Below, in pieces: positions 35,426-45,540 of a stretch of 64,000 nt of DNA. Numbering within the stretch: the first letter of the stretch is position 1; every line of letters starts with the position of its first letter. The stretch spans positions 1-64,000 of the forward strand of contig NZ_BMMS01000001.1 in assembly GCF_014646055.1 (NCBI RefSeq), given 5' to 3'. The position numbers and the translations under genes are program-made. Source of the stretch: Wenjunlia tyrosinilytica. Its GTDB lineage: Bacteria; Actinomycetota; Actinomycetes; Streptomycetales; Streptomycetaceae. The notes under the pieces were generated by a model. The model saw nothing but the letters and a program-made list of their open reading frames with translations, was not told where the DNA came from and did not search any database.

Positions 35426-36177
35426 ACGGGCCCACGGCCGGCGGTCCCGGGGCGCACGCCGCGCTCTACGAGTGCGTGGTCACCCATGCCCGTACCCGGC
35501 CGCTGCGGCACTCGTTCCGCCACCGCACCTATCTGTGGCTGGTCGACCTCGACCGCATGCCCCGGCTGCCGCGGGTGCTGCGCCCGCTGGCCCGTTTCGA
35601 CCCCAGGGACCACTTCGGCGGCGGGCAGCCGACGATCCGGGCGGGCCTGGAGCGGTTCCTGGACAGCCGGGGCATCCAGCTGGACGGGGGGCGGGTGGTG
35701 ATGCTCGCCAACGCCCGTGTCCTCGGATACGTCTTCAACCCGCTGACGCTCTACTGGTGCCGCGCCCGCTCCGGCGAACCGCTGTGCGTGGTCGCCGAGG
35801 TCCACAACACCTACGGCGGGCGGCACTGCTACGTGCTGCGCCCGGACGCCGAGGGGCGCGACCGGGTGGACAAGGCGTTCTACGTCTCCCCGTTCTTCCC
35901 CGTCGACGGCGGCTACCGGATGCGGCTGCCGGAGCCGGGGGAACGCCTCGACCTGACCGTCCAGCTGGAGCGGGAGGGGGCGCGGCCGTTCACGGCGACC
36001 GTGAGCGGGGCGCGCCGAGCCGCTTCCCTCGCCGGTCTGCTGCGTGCGGCCGTGCGCCATCCCTGGTCCACCGCCGCCGTGTCGGCGGCCATCCGCCTGC
36101 ACGGCATCCGTCTGTACCTGCGCGGGCTTCCCGTCGCGCCGCGTCCCCGTCCAAGAGTCCAGGAGGGTCTGGAGTGA
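35419..36177 (+). CDS. DUF1365 domain protein
   Basis: A 252-aa protein recognised by ALYECVVTHARTRPLRHSFRH, YLWLVDLDRMPRL and NPLTLYWC, which are typical of DUF1365. Members are always found near cyclopropane-fatty-acid synthase and amine-oxidase-like genes; the protein is counterpart of Rv0448c. No catalytic mechanism is known. The GTG start overlaps the end of the preceding gene by seven bases and its stop overlaps the next start as GTGA. Confidence 0.9.
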   Translation: MLNGPTAGGPGAHAALYECVVTHARTRPLRHSFRHRTYLWLVDLDRMPRLPRVLRPLARFDPRDHFGGGQPTIRAGLERFLDSRGIQLDGGRVVMLANARVLGYVFNPLTLYWCRARSGEPLCVVAEVHNTYGGRHCYVLRPDAEGRDRVDKAFYVSPFFPVDGGYRMRLPEPGERLDLTVQLEREGARPFTATVSGARRAASLAGLLRAAVRHPWSTAAVSAAIRLHGIRLYLRGLPVAPRPRPRVQEGLE

Positions 36178-37613
36178 GTGTGCCCGTGTCGTCCCGTCGA
36201 ACAGCCGTCCCGCCGCAGGAGGCGTCCGTGCGGGGCGCCTGCGCCGAGGACGCGCACAAGTCGCCGACGCCGGTCGATCCGGGACTGTGGCCGGATGTCG
36301 CCTCGGTCCCTCGCTGCTCGCGGGCCCGGGCGGCCCTCGCGGAGCGGTTGGTGCGCGGGGCGCTGTCACGGCTGCCGCTGACCGTCCTGCTGCCGGACGG
36401 CGAGGAGTTGGGGACCGGGGGGCCGGTGATGGAACTGCTAGACCCCGGCGCGTTCTTCCGCCGGGTGGGGACCGTCGGCCTGATCGGCTTCGGCGAGTCG
36501 TTCATGGCCCGGGAGTGGGAGGCACGGGACCTGGTGGGCGTGCTCACCGTGCTCGCCTCGAACGTGGCGGCGCTGGTCCCGCCGTCGTTGCAGCGGCTGC
36601 GCGGGCTGTGGGCGCTGCGGCAGCCGGCCTCGCAGCGCAACAGCGTGGAGAACACCCGCGACAACATCCACCGCCACTACGACCTGTCCAATGAGCTGTT
36701 CTCCGTCTTCCTCGACGAGACCATGTCGTACTCGGCGGCGCTCTTCCCGGCCTTCCCCGCGACCTGGGAGTCGTTCGCCACCGCCCAGCACCGCAAGATC
36801 GACCGGCTGCTGGATCTGGCCGGGGTCGGGCGCGGCACCCGCCTGCTCGAGATCGGCACGGGCTGGGGAGAGCTGGCCCTGCGGGCGGCCGGGCGCGGCG
36901 CCGAGGTGGTGTCGGTGACGCTGTCGGAGGAACAGCGCGGGCTGGCGGTGCGGCGGATCCGCGAGGCGGGCCACGAGGACCGTGTGACGGTCCTGCTGCG
37001 CGACTACCGGCAGGTGACGGGGACCTACGACGCCGTGGTCAGCGTGGAGATGATCGAGGCGGTGGGCGAGGAGTTCTGGCCGCTGTACTTCTCCACGCTG
37101 GAGCGGCGGCTGGTGCCCGGCGGGCGGATCGCGCTCCAGGCGATCACGATGCCGCACGACAGGATGCTGGCCACCCGTCGAACGTTCACCTGGATCCAGA
37201 AGTACATCTTCCCCGGCGGCTTCCTGCCCTCGGTGGAGGCGGTGGAGGCGGTCACGGCCGAGGACACCGGGCTGCGGGTGGTGGAGCGGGAGGGCTTCGG
37301 AGCGCACTACGCCGAGACGCTGCGACTCTGGAGGGAACGTTTCTTCGAAGAGGAGGCGCGGGTCGGCGAGCTGGGCTTCGACGCCACCTTCCGCCGGATG
37401 TGGACCTTCTACCTCGCCTACTCGGAGGCCGGGTTCCGCTCGGGGTATCTGGATGTCCAGCAGATGCTGCTGACAGCGCGGTCGGCGCCGGCCAGGGCGC
37501 GGACCGCGCTGGAGGCCGCGAAGGAGACCGGGCGGGAGACCACGGAGGAAACCGGCCGGGAGGCCGCGAAGGAGACCGGGAGGGAGCCGCGCTCGGGAGG
37601 TGCCGGGGGATGA
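36174..37613 (+). CDS. Cyclopropane-fatty-acyl-phospholipid synthase family methyltransferase
   Basis: A 479-aa SAM-dependent enzyme that adds a methyl or methylene group to the double bond of phospholipid acyl chains. SAM-binding LLEIGTGWGELALRAAGRGA is at about residue 222; QRNSVENTRDNIHRHYDLSN, FLDETMSYSAALF and VSVEMIEAVGEEFWPLYF are family motifs. The counterpart is Rv0447c (ufaA1). Whether it makes cyclopropane or 10-methyl branched chains cannot be told. The last 30 residues are a repetitive AKETGRE/TEETGRE tail. Start GTG overlaps the DUF1365 stop. Confidence 0.92.
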   Translation: MSVPVSSRRTAVPPQEASVRGACAEDAHKSPTPVDPGLWPDVASVPRCSRARAALAERLVRGALSRLPLTVLLPDGEELGTGGPVMELLDPGAFFRRVGTVGLIGFGESFMAREWEARDLVGVLTVLASNVAALVPPSLQRLRGLWALRQPASQRNSVENTRDNIHRHYDLSNELFSVFLDETMSYSAALFPAFPATWESFATAQHRKIDRLLDLAGVGRGTRLLEIGTGWGELALRAAGRGAEVVSVTLSEEQRGLAVRRIREAGHEDRVTVLLRDYRQVTGTYDAVVSVEMIEAVGEEFWPLYFSTLERRLVPGGRIALQAITMPHDRMLATRRTFTWIQKYIFPGGFLPSVEAVEAVTAEDTGLRVVEREGFGAHYAETLRLWRERFFEEEARVGELGFDATFRRMWTFYLAYSEAGFRSGYLDVQQMLLTARSAPARARTALEAAKETGRETTEETGREAAKETGREPRSGGAGG

Positions 37614-38401
37614 ACTGGGGCGCGTTCGGCGCGAACCTCGCGGTCGCCGCGGGGGTCGCGCTCGCCGTCATGCTGGTGACGTTCGCGGTCGCCCGGGCCA
37701 AGGGGGTGCACCGCGTGGTGGACACGGCCTGGGGTCTCGCCTTCGCCGCGGTGGCCCTGGCCTCGTACGGGATGTCCGCGGGAGAAGGCGACGGGACACG
37801 GCGGCTGCTGGTCACCGTGCTCACCGCGGTGTGGGGGCTGCGCCTGGCCGCGCACATCGCCCGGCGCGGGCGCGGCCACGGCGAGGACCCGCGCTACGCC
37901 CGGATGCTGTCCAAGGCGCCGGGCAACCGGGACCTCTACGCCCTGCGCATGGTCTACCTGCTCCAGGGCGCCCTGGTGTGGCTGGTGTCGCTGCCGGTGC
38001 AGGCGGCGCAGTACATCCCCGGGCCGCCGGGGTGGGAGGCGGCCGCGGGTACGGCGCTGTGGGTCGTCGGCATGTTCTTCGAGGGTGTCGGCGACTGGCA
38101 GCTCACCCGGTTCAAGGAGGACCCCGCCAACCGCGGCCGGATCATGGACCGGGGACTGTGGCGTCTGACCCGGCACCCGAACTACTTCGGTGACTTCCTG
38201 GTGTGGTGGGGCCTGTATGCGCTCTCCTGCGGCCACTGGAGCTCGGCGGTCGCCGTCGTCTCGCCGCTCGTGATGAGCTTTCTGCTGGTCAGGGGCAGCG
38301 GCAAGCCGATGCTGGAGCGGCACATGGCCGACCGGCCCGGCTACGCCGAGTACATGGCCCGCACCAGCGGCTTCCTGCCCCTGCCGCCGCGCGCGCACTG
38401 A
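37610..38401 (+). CDS. DUF1295 membrane protein (steroid reductase-like)
   Basis: A 263-aa integral membrane protein of the DUF1295/3-oxo-5-alpha-steroid 4-dehydrogenase-like family. It has about seven hydrophobic segments and the signature GLWRLTRHPNYFGDFLVWWGLY near residue 180, with PGYAEYMARTSGFLP at the C terminus. Related enzymes reduce double bonds or methylate lipids. It is the counterpart of Rv0446c. ATG overlaps the preceding stop as ATGA. It ends the operon; the anti-sigma gene is convergent 113 bases away. Confidence 0.9.
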   Translation: MNWGAFGANLAVAAGVALAVMLVTFAVARAKGVHRVVDTAWGLAFAAVALASYGMSAGEGDGTRRLLVTVLTAVWGLRLAAHIARRGRGHGEDPRYARMLSKAPGNRDLYALRMVYLLQGALVWLVSLPVQAAQYIPGPPGWEAAAGTALWVVGMFFEGVGDWQLTRFKEDPANRGRIMDRGLWRLTRHPNYFGDFLVWWGLYALSCGHWSSAVAVVSPLVMSFLLVRGSGKPMLERHMADRPGYAEYMARTSGFLPLPPRAH

Positions 38402-38514
38402 GGCACCGGGCTCTCGAGTGAAGGCCCCGCGACCCCTCGGAGGAGGGGAGGAGGGGGCCACGGGGCCGGTCGGTCGGTCGGCCCGCTCACCGGCGGCCGC
38501 GGATGCCCCGCCGC

Positions 38515-39351
38515 TCACGCCGACGACGGGAAGTTCAGCAGGAGGACGGGAGCGGTCGACGGCTCCCGCGAGCCACCGGCCGGCTCCACCGTCAGCCCCA
38601 CCCCCGAGGCCTGGCGCACATCCGGCGCCAGCAGCGTGGCGGCGTCGTGCGCCTGGTCCGGCCGCAGCAGTCCGGCCGACCGCATGGTCCCGTTGTCGTC
38701 GAACCACAGCTGGTACGTCTTCGAGGCGGGCAGCTGCGGCAGACCCCCGGCGAGGAACGCGGCCTCGCCCCGGCTGCGCGAGTACACGACCACGCCATTG
38801 CCGCCGCCCTTGATCCTTCCGGTGGCGGAGACCGCGTCCGGCGCCCCGAGGACACCGGCCAGATCGCGGGCGCGCTGCTCGGCCCGGTGGGCCCTGGCCT
38901 GCTCCCGCTGGGCGTCCTCGCGCCACTGGTGGGCGAGCACCCCCGCGACGCTCGCGGCCGCCAGACACGCGGCCAGCGCGAACTTCGGCAGCCTCCGGGC
39001 CCACCGCGAGCCGCCCCGGTGCGCCCTCGCCCCGTCACCCGGACCACCCGGACCACCCGGACCGCCGACACCACCCGGCCAACCGGGCCCGGACAGATCG
39101 GTCGGCTCCTCGACCTCCGGCGGAAGCTGGCGGACGTCGGCGATACGGGCGAGCACCTGCTCCTTCATCCGCGGCGGCGGGGTCACCGCGGCCGCCGAGC
39201 CCAGCCGGGCCGCCGTGGCCTCCAGTTCCCGCACCTCCTGCGCGCACGCCTCGCACACGACCAGATGGCGCAGGAACGCCTCGCGCTCCCGCCCGAACAG
39301 GGCGTGCACCGCGTAGGCGCCGGTCAGTGTGTGCAGCTCCGCGCCGGTCAT
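38515..39351 (-). CDS. rskA: Anti-sigma factor of the RskA family
   Basis: A 278-aa membrane anti-sigma factor. The N-terminal zinc-finger-like motif H29-x3-C33-x2-C36 (LRHLVVCEACAQE) binds the sigma factor. A Pro/Gly-rich linker follows (GGVGGPGGPGGPGD), then one membrane helix (KFALAACLAAASVAGVLA, about residues 122-139) and an extracytoplasmic RskA domain. In that domain LPASKTYQLWFDDNGTMRSAG is the family hallmark. In M. tuberculosis RskA holds SigK and is degraded by regulated proteolysis on signal. The start overlaps the end of the sigma gene as ATGA. Confidence 0.9.
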   Translation of the reverse strand: MTGAELHTLTGAYAVHALFGREREAFLRHLVVCEACAQEVRELEATAARLGSAAAVTPPPRMKEQVLARIADVRQLPPEVEEPTDLSGPGWPGGVGGPGGPGGPGDGARAHRGGSRWARRLPKFALAACLAAASVAGVLAHQWREDAQREQARAHRAEQRARDLAGVLGAPDAVSATGRIKGGGNGVVVYSRSRGEAAFLAGGLPQLPASKTYQLWFDDNGTMRSAGLLRPDQAHDAATLLAPDVRQASGVGLTVEPAGGSREPSTAPVLLLNFPSSA

Positions 39352-39932
39352 GCGGTCACCCCCAGGCAGTCGCGCAGCCGGATCAAACCGTCACGCAGTC
39401 GGGTCTTCACGGTGCCCAGGGGCACATTCAGCAGTTCGGCCACCTCGCGGTAGGTGCAGCCCCGGTAGTACGCCATCGTGACCGCCTGCCGCTGGAGCTC
39501 GGTGAGCGTGCGCAGGCACCGCCTGACCTGCTCGCGCTCGAGCCGGGTCTCCACCTGCTCGGCCACCACGTCGAACGCGGGCGCGTGCCCGCGGCTCGCG
39601 GCCCGCTCCTCCCGGTCCGCCGCCGCCTGCGAGGAGCGGACCCGGTCCACCGCCCTGCGGTGCGCCAGCGTCATCACCCACGCCATCGCGCTGCCCCTGT
39701 CGGGCTGGAAACGTGCGGCGGTGCGCCACAGGTCGACCATCACCTCCTGGGCGACCTCCTCGTACTGGGCGGGGTCGCGCAGCACCCGGCGCACCAGCCC
39801 CAGCACGGGACCGGAGACCCGGTCGTACACCCGCCCGAACGCCTCCTGATCGCCTCGGGCCACCCGCACGAGCAGTTCCTCGAGCAGGGGCTCCCGGCCC
39901 GGGGCGGGCGGGAACGGAGCCACCTCGTTCAT
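39348..39932 (-). CDS. sigK: ECF sigma factor, SigK-like
   Basis: A 194-aa extracytoplasmic-function sigma factor. Region 2 is VYDRVSGPVLGLVRRVL to DLWRTAARFQPDRGSAMAWV, including the DPAQYEEVAQEV segment, and region 4 is LTELQRQAVTMAYYRGCTYREVAELLNVPLGTVKTRLRDG. The pairing with RskA and the convergent DUF1295/CFA/DUF1365/FAD genes identify it with SigK of M. tuberculosis, although here the sigma genes are on the opposite strand to the lipid genes. The ATG at 39932 was chosen from the family's start. A matching promoter at 40038-40065 suggests autoregulation. Confidence 0.88.
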   Translation of the reverse strand: MNEVAPFPPAPGREPLLEELLVRVARGDQEAFGRVYDRVSGPVLGLVRRVLRDPAQYEEVAQEVMVDLWRTAARFQPDRGSAMAWVMTLAHRRAVDRVRSSQAAADREERAASRGHAPAFDVVAEQVETRLEREQVRRCLRTLTELQRQAVTMAYYRGCTYREVAELLNVPLGTVKTRLRDGLIRLRDCLGVTA

Positions 39933-40037
39933 ATGCCGCCGCCGTGCGTGGACGCGGCAGCGGCCGACCGGGGACTGGTGCGGGGGCACGTGCGGCGCAT
40001 GGTTCCTCCAGGTACAGGACGGGGTTGCCTACTTCTC

Positions 40038-40065
40038 CTTCGTAGGCACCCTGTCCGCGGATTGG
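40038..40065 (-). promoter_or_regulatory. SigK-like ECF promoter for sigK-rskA
   Basis: Read on the minus strand: CCAATCC, 15 bases, ACGAAG. It shares ACCAATCC and CGAA at identical spacing with the promoter at 34043-34070. The leader to 39932 would be about 100 bases. Autoregulation of this sort is usual for ECF sigma genes. Confidence 0.68.
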
Positions 40066-40076
40066 TCCGGTTGGAC

Positions 40077-40131
40077 AACGACGGAGGGCGGCTCCCCCAC
40101 CCGGCCGGTGGGGAGAGCCGCCCGCCGTCGT
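40077..40131 (-). terminator. Long hairpin after the amylopullulanase gene
   Basis: GGGCGGCTCCCCCAC and GTGGGGAGAGCCGCCC pair around CCGGCCG, extended outward by ACGACGG and CCGTCGT. It lies 16 bases beyond the stop on the minus strand and should terminate the amylase-pullulanase transcript. Confidence 0.85.
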
Positions 40132-40146
40132 ACACGGCGTCGCCGG

Positions 40147-43100
40147 TCAGCGGTCGGTGAACACCGCCACCGTCCGGGCCGGGACCGTGAAGGTACCGGA
40201 TCCCTTCTCGTACGAGGAGCGTTTCACCACCGCGTCCGAGCCGTCGGCCTGCACCGGGTGCAGCCGCATCGCCCGGCCCGCCAGGTCCGGCACCTTCTGC
40301 TCCTGCTCCTTCGGGGTGGCGTTGAAGACGACGACCAGGTGGTCCAGCCGCATGGTGATCACTCCCGGAGTCTCGTCCTTGCCCGAGAGGGGGAACGAGA
40401 GCCGGTCCTGGACGTCGGCGGCGCTGGTGAGGCCGAACGCCTTCTCCGTCGAGCGGATCCTGAGCAGGTCCCGGTAGGCGGAGGAGGTGGCCTCGATCGC
40501 CCCGCAGTCCGGCCGAAGGGCGCTGTCGCCGAGCAGCGGCCCGGCGAAGGGCCACTTGGACCCGTTGTCCGCGGCCGGGGGCAGGCCCCGCCCGAAGCCG
40601 TTGCCGTCCCGGCAGTTCCAGTGGATGGCGTTGAACCAGTCGCCGCTGTCGAAGGAGTTGCGGTCCAGCGACTTCGAGCGCAGCAGGTCGGTGCCCGCCT
40701 GGGACAGCGCCGGGCCCTGGGAGAGTGCGGCGGTGGCCATGGACAGCACCTGCATCCGGGAGCGGTCCGCCGCCGAGGTCCCGCGCGGCAGCTTGTACGC
40801 GAGCGCGTCGTAGAGCGTCTCGTTGTCGTGCGCGTCCACATAGGACAGCGCGTCCCCGGGGTCGGCGGCGTAGCCCGCGGGCGCCCCGTTGTAGTCGACC
40901 TCGGAGCCCCTGACCCGCTTGCCGGAGGAGTCCGTGAAGGTGAAGTCCCTCAGATTGCCTGACAGTCCGAGCTTGATCAGGTCCTGGGCGTGCAGCAGCG
41001 CGGCCCTCTGCTGGTCGGTGGAGCCATTGGTCTCGGCACCGTTGGGGTCGGTGTAGAGACCGGAGCCGAAGCCCTGCTTGCGCGGGTCCTCGTCGAACGG
41101 GCCGCCGCCGCGCACGGCGTCACGCGACCGGTCGTCGAAGGTGGCGACACCGGTGCCGGCCATGTTCTTCTGCGTGGCCTGGACGAAACGGGTGTCGTCC
41201 GCGACCTCGCCGAAGTTCCAGCCCTCGCCGTAGAGCACGATCGATGTGCCGTCCACGCCGTCCTTGGCCGGGGTCAGGGCGTCGAGCGCCTTGCGCACGG
41301 CCAGGATGTTGGCCTTGGGGTGGTGGCCCATCAGGTCGAAGCGGAAGCCGTCGACCTTGTACTCCTTGGCCCAGGTGACCACCGAGTCGACGACGAGCTT
41401 GCCCATCATCGTGTGCTCGGGCGCGGTGTTGGCGCAGCAGGTGGAGTCGGCCACCTTTCCGTCGTCGAGCAGCCGGTGGTAGTAGCCGGGGACGATGCGG
41501 TCCAGTACCGACTTGGGGTCCTGGCCGGAGGCCGAGGTGTGGTTGTAGACGACGTCCATCACGGTGCGCAGACCGGCGCCGTTGATCCCCTGCACCATGC
41601 GCCGGAACTCCACGGTCCTGGCGGGGCCCTGCGGGTCGGAGGCGTAGGAGCCCTCGGGGACGGTGTAGTGCAGCGGGTCGTACCCCCAGTTGTAGGCGTC
41701 CTCGGCGGCCGTGGCGGTGACGCACTTCTGCTGTTCGGCGGAGTCCGGGGGCATCGAGGCCAGGTCGCAGTCGGGCTCGGCCTGGTCGGCACGGCGCTCG
41801 GGGACGGTGGAGAAGTCGAACGCGGGCAGCAGGTGCAGATGGGTGGTGCCCGCCTTGGCGAGCCGCCGCAGATGCTGGACCCCGGCGGACCCCTTGTCGG
41901 TGAAGGCGAGGTACTGGCCCGGGTGCCTGGAGGTGCGGTCGGCGACGGAGAAGTCGCGGATGTGCAGCTCCTGGATCTGCGCCCGGGTCAGCGGCACGGC
42001 CGGGGGCTTGCGCAGGCCCGACCAGCCCTTGGGGGCGAGCCCGGGGTCGTCGAGGTCGACGACGAGGCTGCGGGCGGAGTCGGCGGTCAGCGCCACCGAG
42101 TAGGGGTCGGTGACCTTGTTGGTGACGACCTTGTGCGCGGCCGGGGCCCACACGGTCACCAGGTAGCGGTACGGCTTGCCCTTCCAGGAGGGCTCGCCGG
42201 ACACCTTCCAGACCCCGGTGGCGTCGTCGCGGTGCATGGCGACGCTGTGCCCGTCGAGTTCCAGGGCCACGCGCTGCGCGGTCGGCGCCCAGACCGACAG
42301 CGACGGGCGGCCGCCGTGGAAGACCGGGCCGAGACGGGCGGTGGCCGCGGCCGCCCCGTACAGGTCGTCGAGGACACCGGGGATCTGCACACCGGTCGCG
42401 GCCGTGAGCGCCCCGTCGGAGCGCCGCTGGGTGGCGATGACCTGGCCGGTGAGCGCCGTGCGGACACGGTCCCGGTCGCGGGGGTCCACGGTGAAGGCCG
42501 GGTGGTCCTTCAGATGCGGGAACGCGGCCCGCTGCGCCTCGGTGAGGCCGCCCGGGACCGGGATCAGCCGCAGCCAGTGGCCCGGGTCGGTCAGGTCGCC
42601 GTCCTTGACCTCGACACCGCCCTGGGGGGCGTAGACGAGTTGCTGGCTGGTGGCGTCGGTGGCCTTCACCTTCCATGCCACGGTGTTCCGGTCGATCCAC
42701 TGGGCGCGGGCCTTGGACAGGTCGGTGTCCGGCGCGCCGCCCACGCTCGGCAGCAGGTACTTCGGCTGCCCGTCGAGCAGCCACACCTCGTGGCCGTACG
42801 TGCCGAAGTCGAGCGACTGGTCGCTGGGCAGGTCCTTCTGGTCGCCCTTGTGCACGATGTAGCTCAGGGAGCCCGCGCCGTCGGCCAGCGGGACCTTGAA
42901 CGTGACTCCGTACGCGTCCTTCGACGCCGGCTGGAGCGGCTTGGACCAGTCGGTGGGCTCGGCGGCGCCGGTCCAGGTGTGCAGACCCCAGCCGTCGTAG
43001 TCGCCGTCGGCGCGGTGGTAGTGCAGGACGGCGGTCCTGGTGTCCTGCGGCGGATAGGCGCCGTCGGGGGCCTTCTCGGCGAGGCCGTCCTTGCCCTGCT

Positions 43101-45540
43101 CGATCCAGACCTCCCCGGTCCTGGCCGGCTCGACGGCGCGCTCGGGCCCGTCGGCGGTCCCGTCCTTCTCGACGGTGAACGGCACCTTCGAGGCGTCCGG
43201 GCCGACCTTGACCCAGGCGAACGCGCCGTAGGCGTCACGGCCGGTGAACGGGGACGCGGTCTGCCCGGACTTCAGCTGCCAGCCGTCGTAGTCGCCGCCG
43301 GGGCGCTTGTAGTGCACGATCGCCCAGTCGCGCTGGACGGCGGAGGGCTTGTCCGGCAGCGGTGCCTGGCCCGCGGTGCTGGAGGCCAGGGCATGGGCGG
43401 TGTGTCCGGCGGTGTCGACCACAACGGCCTTGTACCGCAGAGGCGTTCCCTGCGACACCTTCGACAGGTCCTGGGTCACCCGGTAGGGCGCGTGGTCGGC
43501 ACTGCCGAGCACCTTCCACTTGGCGCTGCCGGTCTGGGCTGCGAAGACGACCCGGTCGAGCCCGCTGCCGTCCTGCTGCCCGCCGCCGGGGACGTCGGCG
43601 CTGATCTCGACGGTGCCGGTGGCTCCGTGCTCCGGGGCGGTCAGGGTGATGGACGGCCTGCCGGAGGGCTGGGCGAGCGGCTTGTCCGCCTGGTAGACGA
43701 CGGCGGACAGCGGCGGCACCTCGATGTCCAGCGCGCGGTCGGCGCCCGTGGTGGCCCGGGCGCCGCCCTCGCCGCCGTAGACGCGGGTGAACGGCATCCG
43801 CGCGGAGTGGGTGGGCAGGGAGACCTTCTTGGCCTCGGCGGCGTTGTTGACCGCGACGACGTACTCGACGCGCTCGGTGAGCCCGGTGCGCGAGAAGGCG
43901 TAGACGCCCGCTCCTTCGGCGGCGTACCGCTCCTCCTGGACGCCGTCGCGCAGCGCCGGGTGGTCCTTGGTCAGCTCGGACAGCTTCGCGATGGCGCGGT
44001 AGAGGGGGTGCTCGGGGTCGTAGGCGTCGTCGGCGTGGGTGCGGTCCGTGCCGATCTCGTCGTCGTCGAGGTAGTCGGGGGTCCGGGAGGCGAACAGCGT
44101 CTGGCGTGCGTCCTTGTCCCCGCCCGCGCCGGTGAAGCCCTGCTCGTCGCCGTAGTAGACCACCGGCTGGCCGCGGGTGAGGAACATCAGCTCATGGGCG
44201 AAGCGGTCCCGCCGCAGCAGTGCGGCGTCGTCGGCCTCGGCGTTGTCCTGCGCGACGAAGGCGCCGACACGCCCCATGTCGTGGTTGCCGAGGAAGGTGA
44301 CCTGCTCGTAGGCGTTGGCCTTGTCGGTGGTGTAGCGGTAGTCCTGGGCGAAGACCTTGGCGAGGGCCTGCGCGGAGCCGCCCTGGGAGGCGTAGGAGCG
44401 CGCCGCCTGCTGGAACGGGAAGTCCAGCGTGGCGTCGAGGCGTCCCCGCGTCACATAGGGGGAGGTGTGCTCGGGGTCGCCGTCGAAGATCTCGCCGAAC
44501 ATGAAGAAGTCGCGGCGGCCGTGCTTGGCCGCGTAGGCGTCCAGCGCGGTCGCCCACTGGGTCCAGAAGTCCAGGTCGACGTGTTTGACGGTGTCGATGC
44601 GGAAGCCGTCCACGGCGAAGTCGCGCACCCAGCGCCGGTAGATCCGCTCCATGCCCCGGACCACCTCGGGACGCTCGGTCCACAGGTCGTCCAGGCCGGA
44701 GAAGTCGCCGTACTCACTGCTCTCGCCGGCGAAGGTCGAGTCGCCCCGGTTGTGGTACATCGCCGGGTCGTTGAGCCAGGCGGGGACCTTGTCCGCGGAG
44801 GTGACCCGGGGGGTGTAGGGGAAGGCGTCCGCGTCCACCGCCTTCATCCCGTCGCGGTCGTCGAAGGGCCTGCCCTCGCGGTCGAGGTAGGGGTAGGCGC
44901 CCTTGGACCGGTAGCCGTAGGCCTTCTCGGCGTAGTCGACGGTGTCCGCGGTGTGGTTGGTGATGACGTCGAAGAAGACCTTCATGCCCTTGGCGTGGGC
45001 CTTGGAGATCAGCTTCTTCAGATCGGCGTTGGTGCCGAAGTGCGGGTCGACCCGGGTGAAGTCGGTGATCCAGTAGCCGTGGTAGCCCGCGGAGGCGTTC
45101 TTGCCCTCGCCCTGCACGGGCTTGTTCTTGAAGATCGGGGCCATCCAGATGGCGGTGGTGCCCAGGCCCTTGATGTAGTCCAGCTCGCGGGTCAGGCCCT
45201 TGAGGTCGCCGCCCTGGTAGAAGCCCTTGTCGGCCGGGTCGAAGCCGGTGTGGAGCCGGTCGCCGTCGAGCCCTCCGAGGTCATTGGCCTTGTCGCCATT
45301 GGCGAAACGGTCCGGCAGGACAAAGTAGTACTGCTCGCGGGTCAGGTCGTGGCGGGCGGGCTGGGCCGCGAGAGCCCGGTCGGAGGGCGGAGGGGGCGGC
45401 GCGGGAGCCGCCTGCGCGGCCGCCGCCGCGGGCACGAGCGCCGTGGGCACGAGCGCCGCGAGGAGGGCCATGGCCGCGGTCGCCGCGGCGGAACCGAGGG
45501 TCCTGCGCCTGGAGCGCGTCAAGGCGGGGGTCTCCTTCAT
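40147..45540 (-). CDS. Secreted double-domain amylopullulanase (GH13)
   Basis: A 1797-aa exoenzyme with two complete GH13 units. After an Arg-rich signal peptide of about 45 residues, the first (about 60-600) has [27 protein letters not shown] and FLGNHDMG. Two related starch-binding PUD/CBM41-type repeats follow near 737 and 837 ([30 protein letters not shown]). A CBM48-like region near 1080 and the pullulanase unit come next: VMDVVYNHT (~1330), [11 protein letters not shown] (~1400), GEGWNFGEV (~1440), [10 protein letters not shown] (~1570), and a C-terminal domain. It can plausibly cut alpha-1,4 and alpha-1,6 bonds. Its start overlaps the amylase stop (ATGA), forming one exoenzyme operon under MalR-type operators. 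Confidence 0.93.
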   Translation of the reverse strand: MKETPALTRSRRRTLGSAAATAAMALLAALVPTALVPAAAAAQAAPAPPPPPSDRALAAQPARHDLTREQYYFVLPDRFANGDKANDLGGLDGDRLHTGFDPADKGFYQGGDLKGLTRELDYIKGLGTTAIWMAPIFKNKPVQGEGKNASAGYHGYWITDFTRVDPHFGTNADLKKLISKAHAKGMKVFFDVITNHTADTVDYAEKAYGYRSKGAYPYLDREGRPFDDRDGMKAVDADAFPYTPRVTSADKVPAWLNDPAMYHNRGDSTFAGESSEYGDFSGLDDLWTERPEVVRGMERIYRRWVRDFAVDGFRIDTVKHVDLDFWTQWATALDAYAAKHGRRDFFMFGEIFDGDPEHTSPYVTRGRLDATLDFPFQQAARSYASQGGSAQALAKVFAQDYRYTTDKANAYEQVTFLGNHDMGRVGAFVAQDNAEADDAALLRRDRFAHELMFLTRGQPVVYYGDEQGFTGAGGDKDARQTLFASRTPDYLDDDEIGTDRTHADDAYDPEHPLYRAIAKLSELTKDHPALRDGVQEERYAAEGAGVYAFSRTGLTERVEYVVAVNNAAEAKKVSLPTHSARMPFTRVYGGEGGARATTGADRALDIEVPPLSAVVYQADKPLAQPSGRPSITLTAPEHGATGTVEISADVPGGGQQDGSGLDRVVFAAQTGSAKWKVLGSADHAPYRVTQDLSKVSQGTPLRYKAVVVDTAGHTAHALASSTAGQAPLPDKPSAVQRDWAIVHYKRPGGDYDGWQLKSGQTASPFTGRDAYGAFAWVKVGPDASKVPFTVEKDGTADGPERAVEPARTGEVWIEQGKDGLAEKAPDGAYPPQDTRTAVLHYHRADGDYDGWGLHTWTGAAEPTDWSKPLQPASKDAYGVTFKVPLADGAGSLSYIVHKGDQKDLPSDQSLDFGTYGHEVWLLDGQPKYLLPSVGGAPDTDLSKARAQWIDRNTVAWKVKATDATSQQLVYAPQGGVEVKDGDLTDPGHWLRLIPVPGGLTEAQRAAFPHLKDHPAFTVDPRDRDRVRTALTGQVIATQRRSDGALTAATGVQIPGVLDDLYGAAAATARLGPVFHGGRPSLSVWAPTAQRVALELDGHSVAMHRDDATGVWKVSGEPSWKGKPYRYLVTVWAPAAHKVVTNKVTDPYSVALTADSARSLVVDLDDPGLAPKGWSGLRKPPAVPLTRAQIQELHIRDFSVADRTSRHPGQYLAFTDKGSAGVQHLRRLAKAGTTHLHLLPAFDFSTVPERRADQAEPDCDLASMPPDSAEQQKCVTATAAEDAYNWGYDPLHYTVPEGSYASDPQGPARTVEFRRMVQGINGAGLRTVMDVVYNHTSASGQDPKSVLDRIVPGYYHRLLDDGKVADSTCCANTAPEHTMMGKLVVDSVVTWAKEYKVDGFRFDLMGHHPKANILAVRKALDALTPAKDGVDGTSIVLYGEGWNFGEVADDTRFVQATQKNMAGTGVATFDDRSRDAVRGGGPFDEDPRKQGFGSGLYTDPNGAETNGSTDQQRAALLHAQDLIKLGLSGNLRDFTFTDSSGKRVRGSEVDYNGAPAGYAADPGDALSYVDAHDNETLYDALAYKLPRGTSAADRSRMQVLSMATAALSQGPALSQAGTDLLRSKSLDRNSFDSGDWFNAIHWNCRDGNGFGRGLPPAADNGSKWPFAGPLLGDSALRPDCGAIEATSSAYRDLLRIRSTEKAFGLTSAADVQDRLSFPLSGKDETPGVITMRLDHLVVVFNATPKEQEQKVPDLAGRAMRLHPVQADGSDAVVKRSSYEKGSGTFTVPARTVAVFTDR

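Noticed and set aside
38402-38514. Terminator between DUF1295 and RskA genes
   Set aside because: There are GC-rich pairs such as GGCCCC and GGGGCC, but no single convincing stem could be chosen.
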